From CAWKMN01 sp963850765 (GTDB lineage: Bacteria; Chloroflexota; Anaerolineae; Aggregatilineales; Aggregatilineaceae), in NCBI GenBank assembly GCA_963850765.1, contig CAWKMN010000009.1, positions 62,001-126,000 on the forward strand: 64,000 bases of DNA, written 5' to 3'. A program made the translations under genes and the position numbers. Positions 36,801-46,559 of the stretch are shown piece by piece. The notes below the pieces were generated by a model. The model was not told the origin of the DNA. It saw nothing but the letters and a program-made list of their open reading frames with translations, and ran no database searches. The first letter of the stretch is position 1, and each line of letters starts with the position of its first letter.

Positions 36801-39800
36801 GCGGCATGGTAGTCTTTGAGAACGAGGAATTTGGCCGGCTGGTCTACGATACGCACCCGTCGTTCGGCGGTGAAGGGACCGCGCTGCTGCCATTAAACGG
36901 CAACCCCTCGATCGAACAGATTATTCGCACGCACAAGCCGCTGGTTTCCGAGGACGCGCAGCACGATCCGCTGTTGGAGCCGGCCTGGGATCTGTTCCGC
37001 GAGCGCGGCACCGTCTCGCTGATGATTGTGCCGCTGATGGTGGGCGAATCGGTGATCGGGACGATCGGGCTGGACGCCACCGAGCGCCGTGACTTCACCG
37101 ACGTCGAGATCGAAGTGGCCGGGACGGTCGCCGGTCAGGCATCGCTGGCGGTTGAAAAAGCCCGCCTGTATGATGAAACGCTCGGCCTGACGATCTTCAA
37201 CCAGGCGGTGGTCGAATCCATCCAGCAGGGTATCGTCGTGCTCGACCGTGATCTGACCATTCGCCGCGTGAACCGTTACATGGTGGACCGTTACAACTGG
37301 TCCACGAGCGCGGTCAGCCGCTCGTTGTTCGACTACCGGCCCGACTATGCGGGTTTCCTGCGCGAGCCGGTGGCGGTGGTGCTGGCGCTCGGTGAGCCGC
37401 AGGTGCGCTACGAAGTCGAGCGCCGTGACGAAGCAGGCGCGCCCTCCATCCGCAACTATTATCTGTACCCCATGCGTGAAGGCTCGTCGGTGACGGGTAT
37501 CGTGCTGCTGCTCGAAGACGTGACCGAGCGGGCGCGCCTTGAGGCGGACCTGAATACGCGCGCCGTGCAGATGGCCGCGCTGTCCGAAGTCTCCAGCCGC
37601 ATCACCTCCACGCTGGAGCCGGATCAGGTGATCGACGTCGTGCTCGACGCCCTGAACCGCGTGGTTCCCTACGACGGCGTGTCGCTGTGGCTGCGCTCGA
37701 CGGCCCGTGAAGAACTCTATATCGCGGCGGCGCGCGGCTATGAGACCCCCGACGCGACCGCGGTCAACGAATTGGTCGGCCTGACGGTCGAGATCGCATA
37801 CAGCCCGCTGTTCCGCGAGATGGCGGATAAAGCGCGCGTGATCAACGCCCGCGACGTGGCCGAGGATCCTCGCTTCCCCTATGGCTCTGAAGCGATCTTC
37901 AAAAACTGGCTGGGCGCGCCGCTGATCAGCAAGGGCGAGATCATGGGCGTGCTGGCGCTGGAAAAACGCGAGCCGAACTATTACGGCGTGCTGCACGAAC
38001 AACTGGCGCTGACTTTCGCCAACCAGGCCGCCGTCGCGCTGGATAATGCGCGGCTGTTCCAGGAAACGCGCGCCCGCGCCTCGGCGCTGGATCAGCAGGC
38101 GCAGCGGCTGGCGCTGCTCAACCGCGTATCGCTGGCACTGGCTCAAACGCTTGATCTCGAAAACATCTTCGAGATCGCCCTGCGCGAGGTCGCGATCGCG
38201 CTCGAAGCCATTGAAGGCTCGGCCATGCAGGTCGATCGAGAGAACCGGGTCTGCACCGTGATCGTGGAATATCCGCGCGGCGATGAGCCGCCCGAAGCAT
38301 CCTACCACCTGGGGCGCATTGAGGCCCTTGAGCGTGTGCGTCGAAAACCTGATCCCGCTGGTGGTGGACTACACCGAAGATAACCCGGTAGCAGCCAGCA
38401 TGCGCCCGGTGTTACGCCGGCACGACGTTCACCAATCGCTGCTGGTGCCGATGGTCGTTGGCGGCGATGTGATCGGCCTGCTGCGGCTGGACTCGACCGG
38501 GCCGGGCCGCTCGTTCACGTCCGACCAGATCGAACTGGCGCAGACGATCACCAGCCAGGCGGCGACGGCGGTTCAAAATGCCGGCCTGTTCGAGCAGGGT
38601 CAGATCCGCACGCGCGAACTGGAAACCCTGTTCGAGTCGGCGCAGGCCACGGCCGTGACGCTCGATTTGAACGAAGTCATGCGGCGCGTCGCGATCCAGA
38701 TGCTCGCGGCGGTCGGGGCCGATGCCTGTGCGGTCTTCCTGTGGGACGACGTCAACGATCTGCTGGACGTGCGCGGCGAGATCAGCGCCCGGCCGCAGGG
38801 CGCACTCCTTCAGGTGGGCGACGTGTTCAGTCTGGCGGATTTCCCGCTGCGCGAACGCGCGCTGCGCAACCGCGAACTGCTCATCCTGAGCGCCGACGAT
38901 CCCGATCTGCCGCCCGGCGAGCATGAGGTGATGCAGTCGCACGCAGCCAACAGCCGCATGCTGATCCCGCTGGTCGTCAACGAGATTTCGATCGGGTTGG
39001 TCGAGCTTGAAACGTTGGACGGCTCGCGGCACTTCAAGGGCGAAACCGTGCGGCTGGCCCGCACGCTCGCCAGTCAGGCCGCCATCTCGATTGAAAACGC
39101 GCGCCTGCAAACCGAAACCCGCCGCACCGTCGAAGAACTCTACATCATCAACGACATGTCCGGACAGCTTTCGTCCGCGACCAGCCTGGACGAACTGCTG
39201 ACCGTGATCGACGCGCAGCTTCCGAGCCTGACCGAAGCTCAGGTGATGTACGTGGCGATCTACGACGAGGAAACGCAGCAGATCAGCTTCCCGCTGGCGA
39301 CCGTGGTTCGCGACGACAGCCCGCTGGAAGTGCCGGCCTGCCGGCTGGGAAAAGACGAATTCTCGCTGATCATCCGGCAAAAAGCGCCTCTGCTGCTGGC
39401 GGGCAGCCGCCTCGATCAGGTCCGGCGCAGCCTGGGCATCGAGACGATCATGCCCGGCGCGATGTGCTTCCTGGGCGTGCCGCTGTTTGCCGGCGATGAC
39501 GTGGTCGGCGTGCTGGCGATCCGCGACGACGACGACTCGCTGGCCTTCACCCACAACGACCAGCGTATTCTGAATACGGTCGGCGCGCAGTTGGGCGTGT
39601 CGATCCAGAGCACGCGCCTGTTCCAGCAGACGCTCCAACTCGCTGAAGAACTGGATCAGCGCGTCCGCGATCGTACCGCCGAACTCGAACAGGAACGCCA
39701 GCATATCAGCACGCTGTATGCCATTACCACCGAACTGGCGACCAGCCTCGATATGGACCGCCTGCTCAACCGCTCGCTCGAAATGGTGGCGAGCGCGGTG

Positions 39801-41363
39801 GGAGCCAACCAGGGCGCGATCCTGGCCATCGACCCGATCCTGGACCGCCTGATCTTCCGGGCGCGTTTTGGTCTGCCCCCGCTCACCAGCGGCAACGGCG
39901 ATGGCGAGGATCTGTCGCTCAGCCTGAACGAAGGGCTGGCCGGGTGGGCGATTCTCAACCGGCGCGGCGTCGTCGTAGACAACGTGCAGGAAGACCCGCG
40001 TTGGCTGCGCCTGAGCGCATTGGATGATGTTCCGTGCGCGGCGATGGTCTCGCTGATTGAGTCCAGTGAAGATGTGCTCGGCGTGATGATGCTCTACAGC
40101 GACAAGCCCGGCTCGTTCCACGAAGACCATCTGCGGCTGGTGACGGCGGCGGCCAGTCAGGTCGCCAACGCCATGAACAACGCCGAGCTGTACAGCCTGA
40201 TCCGCGATCAGGCCGAGCGCCTGGGCGCAATGCTGCGCGAGCAGCAGGTCGAGGCCACCAAGAGCGGTGCCATTCTCGACTCCGTGGCGGATGGTGTGAT
40301 GGTTTCCGATCCCGCCGGCAAGGTGATCCTGTTCAACACGGCGGCCTCAGCTATTCTGAAGCTTGCACCTCAGCAGGTCATCAACCACCCGATAGCGCAG
40401 ATCGTGGGCCTGTACGGCGGGGGCCACAGCCGCTGGGCGGATATGGCCGAGCGCTGGATGACCGATCCCGCGGCGTACCAGCCGGGCGTCTTCCTGGAAG
40501 AACGCATCACGCTCGAAGATCTGGCCGTCATCAGCGTGCGCCTCTCGCCGGTGCATATGGGCGATCAATTCCTGGGCACGGTGTCGATCTTCCGCGACAT
40601 CACGCGTGAAGTCGAGGTCGATCGTCTCAAGTCCGAATTCGTGGCGACGGTCTCGCACGAACTGCGCACCCCGATGACGTCGATCAAAGGCTACGCCGAC
40701 CTGCTGCTGCTCGGTGCGGCCGGCGATATTTCGGACCAGCAGCAGCGCTTCCTCGAAACGATCAAGCAGAACGCGGATCGCCTGAGCATCCTGGTGAACG
40801 ACCTGCTCGATATTTCGCGCATCGACCAGGGGCGTATGGAACTGCGCTTCACGACCGTCGAGGTCAAGGATCTGCTGAACGCCGCGGCCGCCCATGTGCA
40901 GGGCCGCATCGAAGACGAAAAACGCCCGATGAATATCGAGGTGCAGATCGCCGATGGGCAGCATTTGACGGTCTGGGGAGATTACGATAAGGTTGCGCAG
41001 ATTCTCACCAACCTGTCGGACAATGCGTACAACTACACCCCCACGGGCGGCACGATTACGCTCTCGGCCCGGCCCGGCGATGACGACAACCACGTGGTGC
41101 TCCAGGTGGCGGATACGGGCGTGGGCATCCCGGCCGACGTGGGCGATCGCGTCTTTGAGCGCTTCTTCCGGGGGGACGAGCTGCACGAGCTGGTGATGGA
41201 TACGCCCGGCACCGGCCTGGGGCTGTCGATCGTGCGGGAACTGGTGACGGTTCACCGCGGGCGGATCTGGTACGACAGCGAAATGGGGCAGGGCACCACT
41301 TTTTACGTCGAACTGCCGTCCCGGCCCGACGACACCGGGAACGGCTCGGAGCACAACCTGTAA
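30887..41363 (+). CDS. giant hybrid sensor histidine kinase with about 16 GAF and 3 PAS domains (8 frame breaks)
   Basis: About 3,490 residues when the eight single-base breaks are repaired; 10,477 bases minus a net surplus of four is exactly divisible by three. One N-terminal helix (SFLIIIGVIFAVWLYALV), a PAS-like domain to 31285, then eleven GAF units (starts near 31318, 31850, 32380, 32900, 33420, 33910, 34486, 35085, 35600, 36130, 36660), a PAS (37190-37550), five more GAFs (37550, 38070, 38600, 39120, 39650) and a PAS (40220-40640). Each GAF ends NQAA.AIENARLY-like, followed by a heptad linker such as RASQLDAQARRLALINR. The transmitter has H-box VSHELRTPMTSIKGY, then NAYNYTPTGG, DTGVGIP and GTGLGLSIVREL. 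Breaks: ~32115, 32675, 33195, 33580, 33808, 34220, 34858, 38322. It probably phosphorylates the receiver 68 bases downstream. Confidence 0.9.
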
Positions 41364-41431
41364 CGCGCGCTTGCAGCGAGCGCGCCGAACGCCCGCGGCC
41401 AGCGCTCGCTGTACACCGATGGGGTAGATGG

Positions 41432-41812
41432 ATGGCGAAGATACTTATTGCTGAAGACGAACGTGACATCCGCGATCTGATCGAGTTTACGCTGCGCTAC
41501 GCGGGCCACGAAGTCGTCAAAGCGGCGAATGGAGCCGAAGCCGTAGACCTGGCCCCGCAGGTCCGGCCCGATCTGATCCTGATGGATGTGCGCATGCCGC
41601 GCATGACGGGCTACGAGGCCTGCCGCGCCCTGAAGGATATTGACGACGTGAAGAATATCCCGGTGGTGTTTCTTTCGGCCAAGGGCCAGGAAATTGAGAT
41701 GAATACCGGGCTGGATGCGGGGGCCTACGACTACATCCTGAAGCCGTTCGCGCCGGATCAACTCACGGCCCGTATTTCGGAAATTCTGAAGAAATTTGGT
41801 ATTGAAGGCTGA
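41432..41812 (+). CDS. stand-alone receiver-domain response regulator (126 aa)
   Basis: Single CheY-like receiver without output domain. Acidic pocket LIAEDERDI, phospho-Asp in LILMDVRMPRMTGYEA, Thr/Ser switch in VVFLSAKGQEIE, Lys in YDYILKPFAPDQL. ATG 41432 starts MAKILIAEDER. Its position 68 bases after the giant kinase makes it the likely phosphoryl acceptor, and 40 bases before the hydrolase-fold gene suggests a three-gene transcript. Output must come through a partner protein. Confidence 0.95.
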   Translation: MAKILIAEDERDIRDLIEFTLRYAGHEVVKAANGAEAVDLAPQVRPDLILMDVRMPRMTGYEACRALKDIDDVKNIPVVFLSAKGQEIEMNTGLDAGAYDYILKPFAPDQLTARISEILKKFGIEG

Positions 41813-41852
41813 GAGGGGTAGGCGCACCGCCTGATCCCTCTGGAACCCGACT

Positions 41853-43106
41853 ATGAGCGCTATCACGATTGATGACGATCTGGTTCATTACGAAGTGCTG
41901 GGGCGCGGTCGCCCGGTGATCTTGATCCACAGCTGGCTGGGGTCGTGGCGCTACTGGGTGCCGGCCATGCAGCAGCTCAGCATGAAATATCGCACCTACG
42001 CCGTGGACCTGTGGGGATTTGGCGATTCGGGGCGCGATGCCAAGCGCTACGACTTCCGATCGCAGGTCCGGCTGCTTAGTGAATTCATGGAGAAACTGGG
42101 GATCACCAAAGCGGCGCTGATCGGTCATGGCCTGGGGGCGTCGATCGTGGTGCGCTACGCATTGGAGCACGCCGATCGCGTGCCGCGCCTGTTGGCCGTA
42201 TCGCCGCCGCTGTTCCGTATGGCCCCGGCCAGCCAGCCGCTCACCACGAACCCGCTGCCTACACCACAGGCCGCGCCACCGCCCGCACAGATCCCGGCCT
42301 CAACCCCACCGGCGGCCCCCGTTCCGCCCGCCGCACCGGCTCCGGCCCCGGCGGCGCAGCCCACCGACAGCCCGCCCGTGGCTCCAGACGGTGTTCGCCC
42401 TGCCGCCTCGGTACAGACCGAAGCGGAGACGATGCCGTGGCGCTCCGATGAGTTGAAGTCGCGCATCCGGTCTGCGCTCGACCGGCAGACACAGACCCCG
42501 GCTGAAGCGGACGGCGCGAAACCGGCGGCTGCTAAGTCGCCCCGCGACGCCGCGACGCCGCCCACCGATCAGCCGGTGACGGAGATCACGAACAGCGCGG
42601 CCGTGCTGCCGGAGTCTCTGCCCGGCGTGCCCGCCATGCCGAAGCTGCCCTATGTCCCGGCGGCGAGTGAGGTGCAGCGCCCTAATCCGCTCCGGGCGCA
42701 CCTGGACGTGATCGACCGGATGGAACTGCTCAAGCGGCATGTCGAGGCCGGTCCCGACCTGGATAAGCTCAAGGTCGAGGTCGAAAAGGCCGACAGCATG
42801 GCGCTGACGATGAGCGTCGATTCCTTCAGCGAGGTGGATACGCTGCGCGAGATGCAGGCGCTCACCATGCCGAGTGTGATGGTCTACGGCGCGAAAGATA
42901 CCTTTATTCCCCCGCCCGACGCGCAGATGCTCAGCGGCCTTTTGGATGGGCGCACCATCTTCCGCGCGATTGGCCTGGACGATGTGCGGCACTTCCCCAT
43001 GCTGGAAGAAAAAGCGGATTTCACCCGCCTGCTGCTGGCTTTTCTCGAAACGTCCGATGTCCAACAGATCGACCTGAAAGAAGTCTGGGTGCGCCGCGTG
43101 CGGTAA
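41853..43106 (+). CDS. alpha/beta-hydrolase-fold protein lacking the nucleophile Ser, with Pro/Ala-rich insert
   Basis: 417 residues. N-terminal half matches small alpha/beta hydrolases (LGRGRPVILIHSWLGSWRYW, TYAVDLWGFGDSGRD), but the nucleophile elbow reads LIGHGLGASIVVRYA, Gly in place of Ser. Between about residues 128 and 275 lies a low-complexity insert rich in Pro, Ala and Thr (PPPAQIPASTPPAAPVPPAA). The fold then resumes at LRAHLDVIDRMELLKRHVE, with MVYGAKDTFIPPPDAQ (acid position) and a His in DVRHFPMLEEKADF. A non-catalytic binding or scaffold role is inferred, in the same transcript as kinase and receiver. Paralogous N-terminus to the intact hydrolase at 24.4 kb. Confidence 0.8.
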   Translation: MSAITIDDDLVHYEVLGRGRPVILIHSWLGSWRYWVPAMQQLSMKYRTYAVDLWGFGDSGRDAKRYDFRSQVRLLSEFMEKLGITKAALIGHGLGASIVVRYALEHADRVPRLLAVSPPLFRMAPASQPLTTNPLPTPQAAPPPAQIPASTPPAAPVPPAAPAPAPAAQPTDSPPVAPDGVRPAASVQTEAETMPWRSDELKSRIRSALDRQTQTPAEADGAKPAAAKSPRDAATPPTDQPVTEITNSAAVLPESLPGVPAMPKLPYVPAASEVQRPNPLRAHLDVIDRMELLKRHVEAGPDLDKLKVEVEKADSMALTMSVDSFSEVDTLREMQALTMPSVMVYGAKDTFIPPPDAQMLSGLLDGRTIFRAIGLDDVRHFPMLEEKADFTRLLLAFLETSDVQQIDLKEVWVRRVR

Positions 43107-43334
43107 AGATAGCGTTCAGCGGGTATTCTTCGGGAGCCGCTGGCGATTTTTGTTAGTGCTAAAGTTTGCAGGTGCTCCACAGCCGGGGATTGTGAGTTCG
43201 CAAGAATCGCCAGGGGCTGCAAGCCCCCGGCTCTCTATCGGAAGGACCGTGAACGGCCCTGGTCGAGCGCGGTCAGCGTCCTTCAGGGCGCTTCTGGTAT
43301 ATAGCCGGGTCGTTGCACGGCCCGGCGGCGCTTC
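43107..43334 (+). other. gap before thiamine regulon, hairpin at 43213-43227
   Basis: No gene visible. GGGGCT-GCA-AGCCCC (43213-43227) within GCCAGGGGCTGCAAGCCCCC could end transcription of the signalling locus, but no T-run follows. Confidence 0.4.
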
Positions 43335-43364
43335 TTGCCACTCACGGACACATCTTGTTATAGT
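43335..43364 (+). promoter_or_regulatory. promoter of the thiamine regulon
   Basis: -35 TTGCCA (43335-43340), 18-base spacer, -10 TATAGT (43359-43364). Start would be near 43371, just before the TPP aptamer. Confidence 0.55.
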
Positions 43365-43388
43365 TGAACTAGCTTAACAGTCCACTTT

Positions 43389-43489
43389 GCCGGGGGAGCT
43401 TGGGGTAGCCAGGCTGAGAGGTGCATCCGCGGTACGATGCCGACCCTTTGGAACCTGATCCGGGTAATGCCGGCGTAGGGAGATGCGGC
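43389..43489 (+). promoter_or_regulatory. TPP (thiamine pyrophosphate) riboswitch aptamer
   Basis: The conserved THI-box segments are all present in order: GGGGGAGC, GGCTGAGAGG, GACCCTTTGGAACCTGATCC, GGGTAATGCCGGCGTAGGGAG. The closing helix can form from GCCG (43389-43392) with CGGC (43486-43489). The variable P3 arm is TGCATCCGCGGTACGATGCC. The segment GTAGGGAG (43476-43483) is exactly complementary to CTCCCTAC (43508-43515) of the terminator stem, giving an antiterminator when TPP is absent. This is a classic attenuation design: TPP bound, terminator forms. Confidence 0.95.
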
Positions 43490-43504
43490 CGATACGCTTT
43501 CAGC

Positions 43505-43536
43505 ACACTCCCTACCCGGTGGGGAGTGTTTTTTTT
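43505..43536 (+). terminator. riboswitch-controlled intrinsic terminator
   Basis: ACACTCCC (43505-43512) pairs with GGGGAGTGT (43521-43529), followed by an eight-T run to 43536. The TTG start of thiN (43535) lies inside the T-run, so termination occurs just before or at the first codon. Confidence 0.9.
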
Positions 43537-44185
43537 GCGACTACTGGTGTTTGCCAACGGGGATCTGAATGACGGACCGGCAGTCCAGGCGGCGCTAACC
43601 GAGGCAGACGATGCCCCGGTCATCGCGGCGGACGGCGGGGCGCGGCTGGCGCTGGCCTGCGGGCGCGTTCCGAATCTCGTGATCGGGGATCTGGACTCGC
43701 TCACACATGAAGAACAGGCCGGGCTGATGGCGCGCGGCGTTCCGATCGAGCGCTATCCAGCGGCGAAAGATGAGACCGATCTCGAACTGGCGCTGCTGGC
43801 GGCCGTCGAGCGCGGCGCGACGTGGATTCGTGTGCTCGGTGCGATCGGTGGACGCGTGGACCAGATGCTCGCCAATATCATGCTGCTCAAACTGCCAGAA
43901 TTGGCCGGGCATGATGTGCGGCTCGTGGCGGGCAATCAGACCCTCTGGCTGATCGGACCCGGTCAGCATCCACTCGACGGGGCACCGGGTGATACCATCT
44001 CGCTGATTCCGCTGGCGGGCGACGCGCACAACGTTCGCACCGATGGCCTGGAATATCCGCTGAAGGGCGAGACGCTGCGGTTTGGCCCCGCGCGCGGCGT
44101 GAGCAACGTCATGCAGGGCCGGTCGGCGCGGGTATCGTTCGACGCGGGCCTGCTCGTCGTCGTGCATACGATGGGGAGGGCGTGA
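43535..44185 (+). CDS. thiN: thiamine pyrophosphokinase
   Basis: ATP plus thiamine to TPP. 216 residues from TTG 43535 (RLLVFANGDLNDGPAV); GTG 43547 is an alternative. Motifs: VIAADGGARLALACGRVPN, VIGDLDSL, KDETDLELALLAAVERGATWI, VLGAIGGRVDQMLANIMLL; substrate-binding C-terminal half with SLIPLAGDAHNVRTDGLEYPL and SNVMQGRSARVSF. A salvage enzyme directly under a TPP riboswitch, followed by importer genes, shows the route: import precursor or thiamine, then pyrophosphorylate. The stop overlaps the permease start (TGATG). Confidence 0.92.
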   Translation: MRLLVFANGDLNDGPAVQAALTEADDAPVIAADGGARLALACGRVPNLVIGDLDSLTHEEQAGLMARGVPIERYPAAKDETDLELALLAAVERGATWIRVLGAIGGRVDQMLANIMLLKLPELAGHDVRLVAGNQTLWLIGPGQHPLDGAPGDTISLIPLAGDAHNVRTDGLEYPLKGETLRFGPARGVSNVMQGRSARVSFDAGLLVVVHTMGRA

Positions 44186-45048
44186 TGCGCGACCTGCCGC
44201 CGGTCTCCCGGTTCGCATGGGCCGAATCGATCCTGCCCGGTCTGGTTCGCGCCGTGCTGCTGAGCCTTGTCGCCGGGCTCATGCTGATCTTTTTCGCGTC
44301 CGGCACGCTCCAACTGGTGATCGAGGCACGCGCCACGGAAGACCTTTCCTTCCGCGATATTTTCCCCGCACCGCGTGAAATCGTGGATGCATGGGAGACT
44401 CATCAGGACGCGCTGCTGGAGGAGCACATCCCCGAGACGCTGTGGGAAACGCTGGCCGGGCTGGCGATGGCCGTGGTGCTCGGCGTGGCCATCGCCGCGC
44501 TGATGGACTTTTCGCCGCTGCTGCGCTGGATTCTGTACCCGCTGCTCGTCATCTCGCAGACCATCCCGATCTTCGCCATCGCCATTCTGCTGATCCTGAT
44601 CTTCGGGTTTGGCAGCGGGCCGAAAATCACCGTCGTGGTGCTGTTCTGCTTTTTCCCGGTGGCGCTGAATACGTTCAGCGGCCTGCAAGCCGCCGATCCC
44701 GAACTGCTCTCGCTGCTGCGCGCGATGGGCGCGAACGCCCGCCAGACGTGGACCAAAGCGCGGCTCCCGGCGGCGATGCCGTCCTTTTTCGCCGGGCTGC
44801 GTATCGCGGCGACGTACAGCGTGGTGGGCGCGATCTTCGGGGAATACATCACGGCGCAGCGCGGCCTGGGGATGTTCCTCAAGCGCTCGTATGGCAGCTT
44901 CCGGCTGGATCAGGCGTATCTGGCGATCCTCCTGACCGCCGGGCTGAGTCTGCTGCTGGTGCTGCTGGTGAATCTGGTCGAGCGGCTGGCACTGCGCTGG
45001 TATTACACCTCGCGGCGGGCGTCGTGGCGCGGGTCGGGGATTTATTAG
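44185..45048 (+). CDS. ABC transporter permease, thiamine-precursor importer (ThiX-like)
   Basis: 287 residues. Periplasmic N-terminal helix, then an SsuC/TauC-type permease domain: HIPETLWETLAGLAMAVVLG, LLVISQTIPIFAIAILLILI, EAA-like loop LLSLLRAMGANARQTWTKAR, PAAMPSFFAGLRIAATYSVV, GAIFGEYITAQRGLGMFL. ATG 44185 overlaps the thiN stop. With the NMT1/THI5-like binding protein and the SsuB-like ATPase it forms a complete importer for a thiamine pyrimidine precursor (formylaminopyrimidine or HMP type). GTG 44182 would also be possible. Confidence 0.88.
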   Translation: MRDLPPVSRFAWAESILPGLVRAVLLSLVAGLMLIFFASGTLQLVIEARATEDLSFRDIFPAPREIVDAWETHQDALLEEHIPETLWETLAGLAMAVVLGVAIAALMDFSPLLRWILYPLLVISQTIPIFAIAILLILIFGFGSGPKITVVVLFCFFPVALNTFSGLQAADPELLSLLRAMGANARQTWTKARLPAAMPSFFAGLRIAATYSVVGAIFGEYITAQRGLGMFLKRSYGSFRLDQAYLAILLTAGLSLLLVLLVNLVERLALRWYYTSRRASWRGSGIY

Positions 45049-45150
45049 TGATTGGTGATTGGTGGAGCTGGCCTCACCCCTGTATCCCCCTCTCCAGCCG
45101 AGCTAGAGAGGGGGAAGCGTGCCTCTCATGCCGAGGGGTGAGGCGACAAT
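45049..45150. repeat. palindromic repeat between permease and binding-protein genes
   Basis: TTAGTGATTGGTGATTGGTG (45047-45065), then CCTCACCCCTGTATCCCCCT and CTCCAGCCGAGCTAGAGAGG (45069-45113) with a GGGTGAGGC arm to 45149. It interrupts an otherwise tight operon. Confidence 0.65.
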
Positions 45151-45185
45151 GTGCAGACGTTTTACCCAAATAGGAGAAAGAAACC

Positions 45186-46229
45186 ATGTCGCTCAGGCGA
45201 TTCGTGTTGATCATTATCGTAATGGGTTCCGTGCTGGTAGCGCTGCCCGCCGCCGCCCAGGATGACGGTGGGGCCGATCCGCTGGGCGGCGCGACTGAGT
45301 TCGCCCGCGCGGATGAGCGCACCGCCGTGACTGTGATCCTCGACTGGACGCCCAACACCAACCATACCGGCTTTTTCGTGGCACAGGCGCGCGGCTATTA
45401 CGACGAGGCCAATCTCGACGTCACGATTCAGGAGCCGACCGATTTGCAGGTCGAAGCGGTGGTATCGACGGGCGCGGCGGAGTTTGGCGTCACCTACCAG
45501 GAATTTTTCACCTATGCGCTGGCGGACGAGATGCCGCTCGTATCGGTGGCGGCGATCATCCAGCACAACACGTCCGGTTTTGTCACGCTGCATGAGGAAG
45601 ATCCGATTGCCCGTCCCGCCGATCTCGCCGGGCTGCGCTACGGTGGATTCGGCCAGCCGGACCTCGAAAACGCGATCATTAACCAGTTGATCACGTGTGA
45701 CGGCGGCGAGCCGGATACGTTTGAGTACATCGACGTCGGTTTCGCGGACGGGTTTGATCTCATGGAGCGCGATCGCATCGATTTCGCGTGGATGTATTAC
45801 GGCTGGACCGGCATCGAGGGCGAGCTGCGCGGCCTGGATCTCGACGCGGTGATGCTGATGGATTATCTCGACTGCATCCCCGATTACTACACGCCGATCC
45901 TGATCACGCGCCAGGAACTGATCGACGAGCAGCCCGATGTGGTCGCGGCGTTTGTCCAGGCGACGGCGCGCGGTTTTGCCGACGCCATCCAGCAGCCCGA
46001 CGAAGCCGCCGATCTGCTGATCCAGGCCGCGCCCGAAGTCGATGCCGATCTCATCCGCGCCAGCGCCGCATGGCTCGCGCCGCAGTATCAGGCCGACGCG
46101 CCGCGCTGGGGCCAGCAGTCGGCGGACGTGTGGCAGGGCTTCAGCGATTTTCTGGTCGAGAACGGCATTCTGGACGAGGGCATTGACGCCGAAGCCGCCT
46201 TCACCAACGACTTTCTGCCGGGTGAGTAG
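45186..46229 (+). CDS. thiamine-precursor binding protein (ThiY/NMT1-like), secreted
   Basis: 347 residues with signal peptide (FVLIIIVMGSVLVALPAAAQ). NMT1/THI5 signature region: VTVILDWTPNTNHTGFFVAQ, ARGYYDEANLDVTIQEP, VVSTGAAEFGVTYQEFFTYA. Further elements: RPADLAGLRYGGFGQPDLEN, DFAWMYYGWTGIEG, DYYTPILITRQELI. The DWTPNTNH.G motif is highly typical of HMP/formylaminopyrimidine binding proteins. No lipobox; it would be soluble or held by its signal anchor. Start ATG 45186 after AGGAGAAAG. Confidence 0.93.
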   Translation: MSLRRFVLIIIVMGSVLVALPAAAQDDGGADPLGGATEFARADERTAVTVILDWTPNTNHTGFFVAQARGYYDEANLDVTIQEPTDLQVEAVVSTGAAEFGVTYQEFFTYALADEMPLVSVAAIIQHNTSGFVTLHEEDPIARPADLAGLRYGGFGQPDLENAIINQLITCDGGEPDTFEYIDVGFADGFDLMERDRIDFAWMYYGWTGIEGELRGLDLDAVMLMDYLDCIPDYYTPILITRQELIDEQPDVVAAFVQATARGFADAIQQPDEAADLLIQAAPEVDADLIRASAAWLAPQYQADAPRWGQQSADVWQGFSDFLVENGILDEGIDAEAAFTNDFLPGE

Positions 46230-46264
46230 GTGAGTAAGGGCACGTCGAACGCACGGTCCGTTTT

Positions 46265-46452
46265 CGTAGGGGGATTCATGCTGTTTAAGAATTAAAGCGG
46301 GGTACGCCGCCATGTTTACCCCAGCCCCGACCCCTTTCCCCGCACGCGGGAGGATATGCTCGCGCAATTCCCTCTCCCGTTGCCGGGGAGGGGGCAGGGG
46401 AGGGGCGATATATCCGGAATTATTAGTCAAAAAGCATCAATACGCCCCTACG
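46265..46452. mobile_element. composite inverted-repeat element (MITE-like), copy 1
   Basis: Left end CGTAGGGGGATTCATGCTGT then TTAAGAATTAAA and GGGTACG; right end CATATATCCGGAATTATTAG-type region then GCATCAATACGCCCCTACG. Ends are imperfect inverted repeats and match the element at 52411-52620. The interior is the TTTACCCC...CTCTCC / GAGGGGGCAGGGGAGGGG family. No coding sequence, so at most a non-autonomous element. Confidence 0.5.
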
Positions 46453-46479
46453 GACACGACAATTTGACGATACGGTTTG

Positions 46480-46548
46480 TGTAGGGGCGGGTAAACAAAC
46501 CCGCCCAAAGCGACCTTGGGTCGCCCGACCCAACGGGTCGCCCCTATG
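46480..46548. repeat. GTAGGGGCGGG family repeat
   Basis: GTAGGGGCGGGTAAACAAAC and CCGCCCAAAGCGACCTTGGG with GTCGCCCGACCCAACGGGTC closing GCCCCTA. It is the fullest copy of this family, and the 5' and 3' parts (GTAGGGGCG, GTCGCCCCTA) are inverted to each other. Confidence 0.65.
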
Positions 46549-46559
46549 AGATACCACCT

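Noticed and set aside
38412..40130. 572-residue antisense frame within the giant kinase
   Set aside because: Mirror frame of GAF-coding DNA with no motif; same for the 471- and 396-residue antisense frames at 36.9-38.3 and 35.7-36.9 kb.
30887..41363. Seven to nine separate GAF proteins instead of one kinase
   Set aside because: Frames switch in the middle of GAF domains with no start signals, and each piece continues the same domain. One gene with sequence errors explains it better.
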